The notes beneath the pieces are model-generated. The model made no database searches and was not told the DNA's origin. It saw nothing but the letters and a program-made list of their open reading frames with translations. The translations under genes and the position numbers were made by a program. Source: Cryobacterium algoricola (GTDB lineage: Bacteria > Actinomycetota > Actinomycetes > Actinomycetales > Microbacteriaceae). Taken from it: a DNA stretch of 64,000 nucleotides. Of this stretch, positions 16,807 through 24,764 are shown in pieces (the stretch's first letter is position 1; each line of letters begins with the position of its first letter). Location of the stretch: positions 1-64,000 of the forward strand of contig NZ_SOFG01000018.1 in the NCBI RefSeq assembly GCF_004402485.1. The letters are read 5' to 3'.

Positions 16807-17055
16807 ATGAAGAATTTACGTGTCTTTTGGAAACGATCGGGTCCGGTATTGAAGGCCACGCTCGTCTTCACGTCGATGCTGATCTTGTTCGGAGTGGCCG
16901 TGCTCGGCGTATCGTGCTTCGGGACTGTTCCTGGATCCGAAGCCTTCGACTCCGGAATGACTCTTTCCCGGACACTCTTCCAGATCAGCGCGGTACTGAA
17001 CATGGTCATGTTATTTGTGATCCAGGCCCGGCTCCGGCGCGAGAAGAAGATGTAG
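16807..17055 (+). CDS. Small two-helix membrane protein
   Basis: This 82-residue protein has a basic N-terminus, two hydrophobic helices (residues about 15-37 and 55-75) and a basic C-terminus, giving both ends probably inside the cell. ATG 16807 has no ribosome site, but CACAAT ends six bases upstream, which would fit a leaderless message. The upstream frame back to 16753 reads through intergenic sequence. No family was recognised. Confidence 0.5.
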   Translation: MKNLRVFWKRSGPVLKATLVFTSMLILFGVAVLGVSCFGTVPGSEAFDSGMTLSRTLFQISAVLNMVMLFVIQARLRREKKM

Positions 17056-17271
17056 CGCGAGCTCGAAGCGTCTTGTCAGAGCCTCGGGCAGATGCCGGCA
17101 CGGGAGCGGCAAGATGAGAGCCTGCCAGACAAGGAAAGTCATTCTGCCCCACGATGGGTGGTGTGTTTGACCGGGATAGTCAGGCTTCGATGGCCGTGTT
17201 CATTTGCCACCACGTTCGACCGGATTGAAGTCGCTGTTCGACTCGTTTCTAACCAACCACTGGAGGCGAAA

Positions 17272-17883
17272 TTGCCGGCTCAACGAAATATGAAGAACCC
17301 GGTAGTCGGAGGAATGGTCGCCCACGGGATCTTCTTTGTCATGCTGCTTGCGATCATGATCTCGGGAGCGCAGTCGCTCGGAAGTGACACTCCGCAATGG
17401 TTTCCGGTCGTGGTCGTCGGCGTACCGGTCGCTACCGTGGTTGCTATCGTCTCGGGAGCCATCCTCTACGTGAACCTCACTGGCAAGGCCCGGCTGAAAG
17501 CCCTCCTCGAGGCCAGGCCAGGGGCAACGATCGTCCGCGGAAACTGGAGCTCGGCTCTCCTCTCCCCATTCCTCAAACCCGGTCCTCTGCTGCGCCACAC
17601 GAACTATCGCGGCTTTCCCGTCGAGGTGACCGCTGACGCGGCCGGCATTTCGTTGTGGCGAGGTGGCCACAAGATCGTAGATTGTGGTCTTCTGCCATGG
17701 GACCGGATCCGATCAGTGAGCGTGGAGAACGTAAACGCGGTCATCGGGAAGCGAGTCACGCCGATATTGGTCATTGAGGTCGATCCCGGAATCGGAGAGT
17801 ACGAAACCCGAATCGAACTGGTACTCACGGGCGAGAGCGCCGATGTTGGTGCGTCGAAACTCCTCGCCCGCCAGCCCCGCTGA
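17272..17883 (+). CDS. Membrane protein of unknown function
   Basis: The protein has about 203 residues. TTG 17272 is proposed as start because TGGAGG sits six bases upstream; ATG 17290 is the alternative, and the longer frame from 17092 has no support. Two membrane helices (residues about 14-34 and 48-68) are followed by a soluble domain of about 130 residues with 'LPWDRIRSVSVENV' and 'TPILVIEVDPG', a pattern of bPH-like or membrane-anchored beta domains. The function is unknown and there is no clear operon partner. Confidence 0.6.
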   Translation: MPAQRNMKNPVVGGMVAHGIFFVMLLAIMISGAQSLGSDTPQWFPVVVVGVPVATVVAIVSGAILYVNLTGKARLKALLEARPGATIVRGNWSSALLSPFLKPGPLLRHTNYRGFPVEVTADAAGISLWRGGHKIVDCGLLPWDRIRSVSVENVNAVIGKRVTPILVIEVDPGIGEYETRIELVLTGESADVGASKLLARQPR

Positions 17884-18053
17884 ACCCGCACGTCGAGATC
17901 TACGCTCACGTTGGTTTCTCGGGGCCGGCGCCACAGCGGTCACCGATGAACAGTGACGGCTCTCCCACCGATGCGCGCTGCCGGCGACTGGTAGGCGTCC
18001 TTCCTTCGGTGCACGGAGGCCGCGCGCCTGAGCAAGGCCCTGCGGAACGCCAG

Positions 18054-18305
18054 TTAGCGCTTCTGGTCGGGACCGGGCCGTGCTGTGAATCCCAGAACGG
18101 ACCGGTTTCGACCGCTCTCCTCGCTGTCCCAAGGGCCGCGAACGGAGACCGCGATGAGAGTGAGACCGACCAGAATCAGAACCCACGAGTAAACAGTTGC
18201 TGATCGGAGCAATAAAGGGAACACGCCGGTGAAGATCGACATGGTGCCCAGGGCGAAGAGAGCTCGCGTGACCCGCCACGGGAACCACCCTCGATCATTG
18301 CGCAT
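18054..18305 (-). CDS. Small two-helix membrane protein
   Basis: This 83-residue protein has two hydrophobic helices (residues about 13-33 and 38-56), a Trp/Arg-rich N-terminus and a hydrophilic basic C-terminus. No family was recognised and no strong ribosome site is seen, so the start is tentative. It stands alone between convergent and divergent neighbours. Confidence 0.5.
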   Translation of the reverse strand: MRNDRGWFPWRVTRALFALGTMSIFTGVFPLLLRSATVYSWVLILVGLTLIAVSVRGPWDSEESGRNRSVLGFTARPGPDQKR

Positions 18306-18394
18306 GGCCTCACCCTACTGTCAGCTCCCGTCGAAAGGTAAGAACGATTCTCTGGCCTCGTCGACAGAGCACCGGGGAGACTAGCCTCGACGAC

Positions 18395-18988
18395 ATGGGG
18401 ACTGCGATGATCCGCCGAGCGACGGCCGAGGATCTGGTCGCCCTCCAGGAGATCGAAGATGCGGCCGACGGTCTCTTCGCATCCGTGTTTTCGATCGCTG
18501 ACTGGCAGCCGGCTCCTTCTGGCGTCGAGCGATCACGACATCCTGGTTTTATTCTTGTGGCCAGTACGGAGCCGGATTCCAGGCCTGTCGGGTTTGCCCA
18601 CGTCATCGAGATCCCGGGCGGCAATCACCTCGAGCAGTTGTCCGTAGTGCCGTCCCAGACAGGCCACGGGTATGGGCGTGCGCTCGTGGAAGCGGTCAAG
18701 ACCGAGTCAACGCAGCTCGGTCGCACACGTGTCACGCTGCGAACTTATGTTGACGTTGCGTGGAATGCGCCCTTCTATGCGACTTGTGGTTTTGCAGAGT
18801 CTGTCCCTGACAACGATTTCCTTCGCGACCTGCTGAGCGTGGAACGCCAGAGTGGACTCGGGTATGCGCGCCGAGTTCAAATGACGTGTGACCTCAGTTC
18901 CGTACGCTCCGGCATGCCCGCAACCATGCGGAATTCTTCGCGCGGAGGTTACGCTGAGGATCATGACCGGGGGCGCATGGGTGGTTGA
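18395..18988 (+). CDS. GNAT-family N-acetyltransferase
   Basis: This 197-residue protein has the GNAT fold: 'IRRATAEDLVALQEIE' N-terminal helix-strand, 'LEQLSVVPSQTGHGYGRALVEAV' (the acetyl-CoA pyrophosphate loop Q/R-x-x-G-x-G/A) near residues 78-100, and 'NAPFYATCGFAE' motif B. The fold ends at about residue 165; the last about 30 residues look atypical and overlap a separate small ORF, so the natural C-terminus may have been altered. ATG 18407 is an alternative start. The substrate is unknown. Confidence 0.8.
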   Translation: MGTAMIRRATAEDLVALQEIEDAADGLFASVFSIADWQPAPSGVERSRHPGFILVASTEPDSRPVGFAHVIEIPGGNHLEQLSVVPSQTGHGYGRALVEAVKTESTQLGRTRVTLRTYVDVAWNAPFYATCGFAESVPDNDFLRDLLSVERQSGLGYARRVQMTCDLSSVRSGMPATMRNSSRGGYAEDHDRGRMGG

Positions 18989-19100
18989 TCCTGTTACGCA
19001 GGTGGAGCTTTGGGTGCCGGATTACGCAACGCCCGATAGCGCAGTCCGGCGAGCGGCCCTGGAGCGTGAGGGGCTCCTCCGTAGTGTGGCGAAGGAGTGA
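18963..19100 (+). CDS. 45-residue ORF overlapping the GNAT 3' end
   Basis: ATG 18963 is preceded by GAGGATC, and the frame runs 45 codons to TGA, ending three bases before the DUF1990 start. The peptide is soluble and protein-like (WVVDPVTQVELWVPDYATPD, then a basic helix), with no membrane segment. The ribosome site and tight spacing suggest a real small gene in one unit with DUF1990. No family was recognised. Confidence 0.5.
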   Translation: MTGGAWVVDPVTQVELWVPDYATPDSAVRRAALEREGLLRSVAKE

Positions 19101-19103
19101 CCC

Positions 19104-19577
19104 ATGACCAGTTCCGAACTGCGTGAATGGCCGGCGAGCGATCGTAGATACCGGCGTTCGGAGGTGTCGGCACTCGTGGGGCATGGTGACGCCGTCTGGG
19201 AGCGCGCCGCCAGGGACGTGCTCCGATGGCGGGTGAAGACAGAGAGTGGGTTTGCCGTCGACTCGACCGGCCCGGTGTCACCGGGCGACCGTGTCATCGT
19301 CACCGCACGCGTGCTCACGGTGACCATTGTCGAGCCGGTGCAGGTCGTGTCCGTAGTTGACGAATCCGACCGGGTCGGCTTCGCCTACCGGACCTTGCCG
19401 GGGCACCCGGTCAGCGGCGAAGAGGCGTTCATCGTGCACCGACGTGGCGACGAGGTGCGTCTCACCGTGCGCTCGCTCACGAGCCCCGCGCCGCAGCAGC
19501 CGTGGCGAGCCCTTTACCCACTGCTCCTCATCGCCCAACGAATCGTGCGCAGACGCTACCTGCGGTCACTTCGCTGA
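19104..19577 (+). CDS. DUF1990 family protein
   Basis: This 157-residue protein matches the DUF1990 pattern: an early 'WERAARDVLRWRVKTESGFAV', the central 'DESDRVGFAYRTLPGHPVSGEEAFIV', where a long helix-grip-like fold is expected, and a basic C-terminal helix. AAGGAG lies close upstream of the ATG and overlaps the end of the 45-codon ORF. The family is common in actinobacteria and plants, with no established reaction. Confidence 0.8.
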   Translation: MTSSELREWPASDRRYRRSEVSALVGHGDAVWERAARDVLRWRVKTESGFAVDSTGPVSPGDRVIVTARVLTVTIVEPVQVVSVVDESDRVGFAYRTLPGHPVSGEEAFIVHRRGDEVRLTVRSLTSPAPQQPWRALYPLLLIAQRIVRRRYLRSLR

Positions 19578-19704
19578 GCTGCAGGCCTGCCAGCGCTTTC
19601 CGCAGCGCCGGCGGTGCTGTCAACCCGAGTCGGCGCGAAATCGCGGATGCCCGGAAGATCCCTGACTCCGTCTCAGGACGCCGCGACAGCCGCGGATTCG
19701 CGTA

Positions 19705-20643
19705 CTACTGACGTACCAGCGGGGCGAGTGCCTCACCGAGTGCCGTCACGACACCGGGCACATGGCCGTTGAGCGGGGCGTTCACGATGACACCGTCCAC
19801 ACCTGCACCGAGGATCTCGGACTGAATCCGGTCCGCCACCGTGGTCGCCGTCCCCACGAAGGCGCGGCTGCGTCGTTCCTCGGGCAGGGACTGCAGAATG
19901 GCGTCGGCTTCTGCCTGCGTCTCCACGATCACCGCGCTGGCGAGATAGCTCGTCTTCAGGGTGGACGGGTCCCGGTCGATCTCCTCGGCGCGCTGCTTCA
20001 GAGCCTGCAGCTTGTGTGGCAGGTCTTCGATGGCGCAGATGATATTCATGTGGTCGGCGTATCGCGCCGCCAGGCGGAAGGTCTTGCGCTCGCCCTGGCC
20101 GCCCAGCATGATCGGGATGCTCTCGCGGAACCGTGGCACGTTCATGGCCCCGTGCGCCCGGTACCACTTGCCCGTGATCTCGGGCCGCTCGTCGCGCAGC
20201 ATGGGGTGGATGATCTGGAGCGCCTCGTCGAGCTTCTCGAAGCGCTCCGTGAAGGTATCGAAATCGAAACCGAGCTGTTCGTGCTCGAGCTCGAACCAGC
20301 CCGCCCCGATGCCGAGGATCGCCCGGCCGTGACTGATGACATCGAGGGTGGTGACGGTCTTGGCGAGCAGGGTCGGGTTGCGGTAGGTGTTGCCGGTCAC
20401 GAGCGCGGAGAGCTGGATGGTGCTGGTCGACACGGCCAGGGCGGCCAGCGTCGAGTACGCCTCCATCATCGGCTGATCGGGCGTGCCGATTCCGGGCAGC
20501 TGATAGAAGTGGTCCATCACCAGAACCGTGTCGAATCCGCTGGCCTCCGCTTCGCGCGCCTGAGCTGCGACGGTGTCGAACAGCGACTCGACGCCGCCCG
20601 GATAGGTGAAATTGGGAATCTGATATCCGAGCGAAATCGTCAT
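19705..20643 (-). CDS. LLM-class F420-dependent oxidoreductase
   Basis: This 312-residue luciferase-like TIM barrel begins ISLGYQIPNFTYPG and shows 'EASGFDTVLVMDHFYQLPG', 'NPTLLAKTVTTLDVISHGRAILGIGAGW' and 'IPIMLGGQGERKTFRLAARYAD', all characteristic of the F420-dependent LLM branch common in actinobacteria. These enzymes use cofactor F420 to reduce or oxidise diverse substrates. It stands alone and the substrate is not indicated. Confidence 0.9.
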   Translation of the reverse strand: MTISLGYQIPNFTYPGGVESLFDTVAAQAREAEASGFDTVLVMDHFYQLPGIGTPDQPMMEAYSTLAALAVSTSTIQLSALVTGNTYRNPTLLAKTVTTLDVISHGRAILGIGAGWFELEHEQLGFDFDTFTERFEKLDEALQIIHPMLRDERPEITGKWYRAHGAMNVPRFRESIPIMLGGQGERKTFRLAARYADHMNIICAIEDLPHKLQALKQRAEEIDRDPSTLKTSYLASAVIVETQAEADAILQSLPEERRSRAFVGTATTVADRIQSEILGAGVDGVIVNAPLNGHVPGVVTALGEALAPLVRQ

Positions 20644-20696
20644 ATCGCCTACGCTACGACACTCCTCGGTCCGGACGCTATCGATATACTCGCTGG

Positions 20697-21116
20697 ATGC
20701 GGATCCGTCCGATAGATCTCGTCGACGTGTTGGTCTATCTCGTCGTGCTCGGGGTGTTCATCCAGCTGTTTCCCGTCGTCATCTCAGAGAATTTCCTGCT
20801 TGCCCTCTTGACGGCGATCCTGCTCAAAGCCGTCCTTGAAATCGTGCTCTGGGCCAAGAAGAACATCGTTGCGCGGATTCGCTCGGCGGAAACGCGGTGG
20901 GTTCGAATCGTCAACGCGGTCACCCTGGTGCTGCTGCTACCGGGCAGCAAGTTCCTGGTGCTCGAACTGGTGGCCCTGGCATTCGGAGACGCCGTCCGTC
21001 TCGGCGGCTTCTTTCAAGTCACGGCACTCATCATCGTCCTCATGCTTGCGCGAGGCGGCATCCGCTGGGCGTTCAAACGTCGTCCGGGCAAGCCCGAAGC
21101 GCCGATGATCGCATGA
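20697..21116 (+). CDS. Four-helix membrane protein upstream of a GrpB-family gene
   Basis: This 139-residue protein has four hydrophobic helices (residues about 9-28, 31-50, 68-88 and 100-118) and a basic C-terminus. Its stop overlaps the ATG of the GrpB-family gene (ATGA), showing a two-gene operon. No domain was recognised; the helix pattern resembles small uncharacterised actinobacterial membrane proteins. Charge distribution suggests both termini are inside. Confidence 0.65.
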   Translation: MRIRPIDLVDVLVYLVVLGVFIQLFPVVISENFLLALLTAILLKAVLEIVLWAKKNIVARIRSAETRWVRIVNAVTLVLLLPGSKFLVLELVALAFGDAVRLGGFFQVTALIIVLMLARGGIRWAFKRRPGKPEAPMIA

Positions 21117-21676
21117 CCATGGACTATGTACCGCGTCGACCAGACGTTGTAACGGTCGAGCTTGTCGGCGGATCAGAGAAGCGCGACCTGGAACTCGTTG
21201 CCTATGACGACGGCTGGCCCGTGATCTTTCGTGCCCACCGGAATCGTCTGCGGAAGGCGCTCGGAACGACGGGCGTCGAGGTTGAGCACATCGGATCGAC
21301 CTCGGTGCCCGGACTGGCAGCCAAGCCGATTATCGACATCCTGGTCACGGTCAGCGATATCACCGCGGAGGAGGACTATCTCGCACCTCTGTTATCCGTG
21401 GGATACGAGTTGCGCGCTCGCGAGCCCGGACATCGCCTGGTGCGAACGTCAGCACGCGATGTACACATCCACATCCTGCAAAGCGGAAACCCTGCTATCG
21501 ACAGGTACCTCCTGTTCCGCAACCGTCTTCGTGCGGATGCGAACGACCGGTCCTTGTATGAAGCGACGAAGAGCGCGTTGTTGAGTGACGGTTTCGACGA
21601 CATGAATGCATACGCCGAAGCCAAGACCGACGTCATCGAGGCGATCATTGCGCGTGCTCTCGCGTCCGGAGCCTAG
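21113..21676 (+). CDS. GrpB/UPF0157 family nucleotidyltransferase-fold protein
   Basis: This 188-residue protein matches the GrpB family: 'YDDGWPVIFRAHRNRLRKAL', 'VEHIGSTSVPGLAAKPIIDILV' (the nucleotidyltransferase-like GS-x-x-x-G and D-x-D core) and 'RDVHIHILQSGNPAIDRYLLFRNRLR'. In some bacteria the domain is fused to dephospho-CoA kinase; here it is free-standing. The ATG at 21113 overlaps the upstream stop; ATG 21119 is an alternative. Its biochemical role is not established for the family. Confidence 0.85.
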   Translation: MTMDYVPRRPDVVTVELVGGSEKRDLELVAYDDGWPVIFRAHRNRLRKALGTTGVEVEHIGSTSVPGLAAKPIIDILVTVSDITAEEDYLAPLLSVGYELRAREPGHRLVRTSARDVHIHILQSGNPAIDRYLLFRNRLRADANDRSLYEATKSALLSDGFDDMNAYAEAKTDVIEAIIARALASGA

Positions 21677-21720
21677 CCTCAGCAGAATGTCGTGGGAAAG
21701 CTGCGGTCCTGTGGATCCGA

Positions 21721-21743
21721 CGGCCCGTTGTCATACGGGACCG
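21721..21743. terminator. Possible bidirectional terminator hairpin
   Basis: CGGCCCGT-TGTCAT-ACGGGACCG forms a short GC-rich stem between the convergent GrpB-family gene and the following hypothetical gene. There is no U tract. Confidence 0.35.
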
Positions 21744-21756
21744 AAGAGAGGGAGTT

Positions 21757-22158
21757 CTAGAGTGCGCGCATGCTGTTGTTGCGGGGGTCGTGGGTGAGTT
21801 CGGCGAGGCCGAGCGCTTCGAGCAACGGCGGAACGTACATGCCGAATCGCCCGCGGTAGCCGTTCCGGAGCCCATACCAGCCGCCGAGCGGGTTGGACTC
21901 GGACCTGCCCCACGCCTCGACGCTCCCCTCAGCCGGGACCTTCTTCTCGTCCGCGGCACCCAGCGGTACCCAATCACCCTGTTCCGTGAGCCAGGCGTGA
22001 AGGTCCTCAATGGCGCGGGCGTCGTAGCTGAGCTTGGTCGATCCGACCTGGCAGACCAGGCTCGGTGGGGTCGTCGACGCGTCGCGGTACACCGTGTACT
22101 GGCTCGTACCCGGCGCGGTGGACAGAATCCACGGTTCGTCTTTGCTTCCAAGGGTCAT
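21757..22158 (-). CDS. Conserved hypothetical protein
   Basis: This 133-residue soluble protein starts at ATG 22158. It has a beta-rich N-terminal half ('YTVYRDASTTPPSLVCQVGSTKL'), then 'IEDLHAWLTEQGDWVPLGAADE' and a C-terminal half rich in Gly and Tyr ('PLGGWYGLRNGYRGRFGMYVPPLLEALG'). The pattern is typical of a small single-domain actinobacterial family, which I cannot name with certainty. It stands between the aldolase and the GrpB-family gene with no obvious operon partner. Confidence 0.6.
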   Translation of the reverse strand: MTLGSKDEPWILSTAPGTSQYTVYRDASTTPPSLVCQVGSTKLSYDARAIEDLHAWLTEQGDWVPLGAADEKKVPAEGSVEAWGRSESNPLGGWYGLRNGYRGRFGMYVPPLLEALGLAELTHDPRNNSMRAL

Positions 22159-22201
22159 GAGCTACGTCTACCACGCATGTCGCGCATTGGGAATGCCGGG
22201 T

Positions 22202-23086
22202 TCAGGTCGTGGATGCCGCGTAGATCCGCTCGATGGACGTGGCCAGCACGGCGTTGAAGGCTGCGTCCGATTGCTGGACAGCGAGACCCTCGAGGAGTGC
22301 TCGGCTGAAACTGGCGCTCAAACCGTGGTTCTCGGCCAGCAATCGGCAGGCCTCACTCTGGCTGTAGCCACCGGAGAGTGCCACTACCCGCAAGACCAGC
22401 GGATGTTCGATCAGGTCGGTGTAGAAGTCGGGCACCGTCGGGATCGACAGCTTGAGGATCACCGGTTGGTCGGTGGGGAGCCCGTCGAGGGCTGCCAGAA
22501 CGTCGGCCTTGAGGACGTTTTCGGCCTCGGCCTTGTCGGGGGCGTGTATGTCGATTTCGGGTTCCAGGATCGGCACCAGGCCGTGGGCGAGAATCTGCCT
22601 TCCGACGGCAAATTGTTGGTCGACGATCGCCTGGATTCCGGCAGGGTTGGCTGCCTTGATCACGGAACGCATCTTCGTGCCGAACATCGTGCGTTCAACC
22701 GCACGGGTGAGGAGGGGTTCCAGCTTGGTGAGGGGTCTCATCAACTGGACGCCGTCCTCCTCAGCGGCCAGGCCCTGGTCGACCTTGACGATCGGCACGA
22801 TACCTCGGGCCGTGAGGTAATCACCCGTCAACTGGCCGCCAACGGTGCGGTCCATGGTTTGCTCGAAGAGGATCGCCGCGAGGATGCGGTCGGAAGTGAA
22901 GCATTCAGCCGTCATTACGCGGGCACGCATCTGATGCATCAGGTCGAACATTCGCTCATCGGAACCGTACGAGGCCGGGTCGATGCCATAGCGTTTCAGC
23001 GCACCACCCGTGCTGCCGCCGCTTTGGTCGAGTGCTGCGACGAAGCCGACTCCGGTGTTCATCCTGGCTGCTTGTTCGGTATTCAA
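22202..23086 (-). CDS. fda: Class I fructose-bisphosphate aldolase
   Basis: This 294-residue protein has the class I aldolase pattern: 'FVAALDQSGGST' near the N-terminus, 'MRSVIKAANPAGI', 'LVPILEPEIDI' (catalytic Glu) and the Schiff-base Lys in 'ILKLSIP' (Lys212). It cleaves fructose 1,6-bisphosphate to dihydroxyacetone phosphate and glyceraldehyde 3-phosphate in glycolysis. The start is TTG 23086, directly behind GGAGGGGC. Actinobacteria usually depend on a class II enzyme, so this is probably an extra aldolase. It appears monocistronic. Confidence 0.9.
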   Translation of the reverse strand: MNTEQAARMNTGVGFVAALDQSGGSTGGALKRYGIDPASYGSDERMFDLMHQMRARVMTAECFTSDRILAAILFEQTMDRTVGGQLTGDYLTARGIVPIVKVDQGLAAEEDGVQLMRPLTKLEPLLTRAVERTMFGTKMRSVIKAANPAGIQAIVDQQFAVGRQILAHGLVPILEPEIDIHAPDKAEAENVLKADVLAALDGLPTDQPVILKLSIPTVPDFYTDLIEHPLVLRVVALSGGYSQSEACRLLAENHGLSASFSRALLEGLAVQQSDAAFNAVLATSIERIYAASTT

Positions 23087-23201
23087 AGCCCCTCCAAAGG
23101 TCGTGGACTCGACTCAAGTTTAGCGAGCAGTGGTCTTTCTCATCCGCGGACGGCTGGGCGCTCGCAACGGATGCGCCCAGCCCTCCCTGCGCTGACGGCC
23201 G

Positions 23202-23603
23202 TCAGCTGCCGTTGTACTCGTCATCGGTGATGTGCTCCAGCCACGTCGTGGTTGTGGCCGGGTCGTCGCCCGACTGGACCATGGCGATGTGCTCCATGAA
23301 GACGCCGGGGGCTGCCGCGTGCCAGTGCTGTTCGCCCGGCGGAGTGTAGAGCGTCTGGCCGGGGTGGACCTCGATGATCGAGCCGTCTCGCCCTCCGAAA
23401 CGAGCGACGCCCTGCGTGACGCGGACGTACTGGCCCAGTTCGTGGGAGTGCCAGGCGGTGCGGGCTCCGGGAGCGAAGCGCACCGTCACGACGACCATCC
23501 GCTGGTCGGGCTCGTGGGGCAGTGCGATCGGGTCGAGCCAGACGTCACCGGCGAACTGGGCGGGCGGGTTGAGCGTGGTCGGTACTGCAGGTTCGATGAT
23601 CAT
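23202..23603 (-). CDS. Cupin-domain protein
   Basis: This 133-residue single cupin barrel has motif 1 'GARTAWHSHELGQYVRVTQGVARF' with metal-ligand histidines near residues 51-53 and motif 2 'PGQTLYTPPGEQHWHAA'. It resembles the carboxymuconolactone/YhhW-like cupins that accompany MFS and alcohol-dehydrogenase genes in XRE-regulated actinobacterial operons. It is the third gene of an MFS/ADH/cupin operon, 57 bases after the dehydrogenase. The activity is unknown. Confidence 0.8.
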   Translation of the reverse strand: MIIEPAVPTTLNPPAQFAGDVWLDPIALPHEPDQRMVVVTVRFAPGARTAWHSHELGQYVRVTQGVARFGGRDGSIIEVHPGQTLYTPPGEQHWHAAAPGVFMEHIAMVQSGDDPATTTTWLEHITDDEYNGS

Positions 23604-23660
23604 GATGATGTTCCTTTCAGGGGTGGTGGAGGGTGCGGGGGAGCGGCAGGAGCCTGCTGC

Positions 23661-24701
23661 TCAGAGGGCGATCATGACCTTGAGGGCTTCGCGGTCGTCC
23701 ATGGCGCGGTACGCCTCGGGGACGGCGTCAAGGGTGACGGTACGGTCGAAGACCTTTCCGGGGTTGACGGTGCCGTCCAGGATCGCCGGCATCAGCCGTT
23801 CGATATAGGCGCGCACGGGAGCCGGGCCGCCGGTCAGGGTGATGTTGCCGCCGAAGAGGCTGCCGAACCCGATCGGGGCGTCCTCATACTGGGGGACGCC
23901 GACGCGGCTGATGACTCCGCCAGGCCGAACGATGCGATAGGCCTGTTCGTAGGCGGGAAGGTGCCCGACGGCTTCGAGCACCTTTCGGACGCCGTGACCG
24001 CCGGTGAGTTCCCGCACCTTCTCGATGCCTTCGTCGCCGCGTTCTGCGACGACGTCGGTTGCGCCGAATTCCCGTCCGAGATCGGTGCGCGCCGTATGGC
24101 GTCCCATCAGGATGATGCGCTCGGCGCCGAGCTGCCTGGCGGAGAGAACTGCCATCAGGCCGACCGCTCCGTCGCCGATGACCGCGACGGTGTCTCCGGC
24201 CGTGACGCCGGCGCGGGTGGCCGCATGCCACCCGGTGCCGTAGACGTCGGAGAGGGTCAGCAGAGAGGTGAGCAGCAGGGACGTCTCGTCGATGCCGGGG
24301 ACCTTCACGAGGGTCCCATCGGCGAAGGGAACCCGGATGCCTTCGGCCTGGGCGCCGCCCATACCGGGCATGTCCCAGAAACCGCCGTGGATGCAGGAGG
24401 TGTAGAGGCCTTCGCGGCAGAACTCGCACGTTCCGTCGGAGAAGGCGAAGGGAGAGATGACGAGGTCGCCGGGCACGAGGGTGCGGACGTCGGATCCGAT
24501 TTCTTCGACGACGCCGATGAATTCGTGCCCCATCGACACACCGCCCGGGGTGCTCGGCATGCCGTGGTATGGGTGCAGGTCGGAACCGCACACGCAGGCC
24601 CGAACGATTCGGACGACGGCGTCGGTCCTGTCTTTCAGGATGGGGTCGGGGGCGTCGACGAGACGAACGTCGCCGGCACCGAACATGTAGATCGCTTTCA
24701 T
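23661..24701 (-). CDS. Zinc-dependent alcohol dehydrogenase with an altered structural zinc site
   Basis: This 346-residue medium-chain dehydrogenase has the catalytic zinc ligands in 'CVCGSD' (Cys38) and 'GHE' (His59, Glu60), and the NAD(P) motif 'VIGDGAVGLMAVLSARQLGA' near residue 175. The structural-zinc loop normally has four cysteines; here it reads DGTCEFCREGLYTSC, so the first Cys is Asp89 and only three remain. It lies between an MFS and a cupin gene in one operon facing an XRE regulator. The substrate is probably a small alcohol or aldehyde. Confidence 0.9.
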   Translation of the reverse strand: MKAIYMFGAGDVRLVDAPDPILKDRTDAVVRIVRACVCGSDLHPYHGMPSTPGGVSMGHEFIGVVEEIGSDVRTLVPGDLVISPFAFSDGTCEFCREGLYTSCIHGGFWDMPGMGGAQAEGIRVPFADGTLVKVPGIDETSLLLTSLLTLSDVYGTGWHAATRAGVTAGDTVAVIGDGAVGLMAVLSARQLGAERIILMGRHTARTDLGREFGATDVVAERGDEGIEKVRELTGGHGVRKVLEAVGHLPAYEQAYRIVRPGGVISRVGVPQYEDAPIGFGSLFGGNITLTGGPAPVRAYIERLMPAILDGTVNPGKVFDRTVTLDAVPEAYRAMDDREALKVMIAL

Positions 24702-24764
24702 TGTTATCTCCAGATGTGTTGCGGTCGAATGGTCGAATGGGTGAGAAATCGTGGGAAATGGTTG

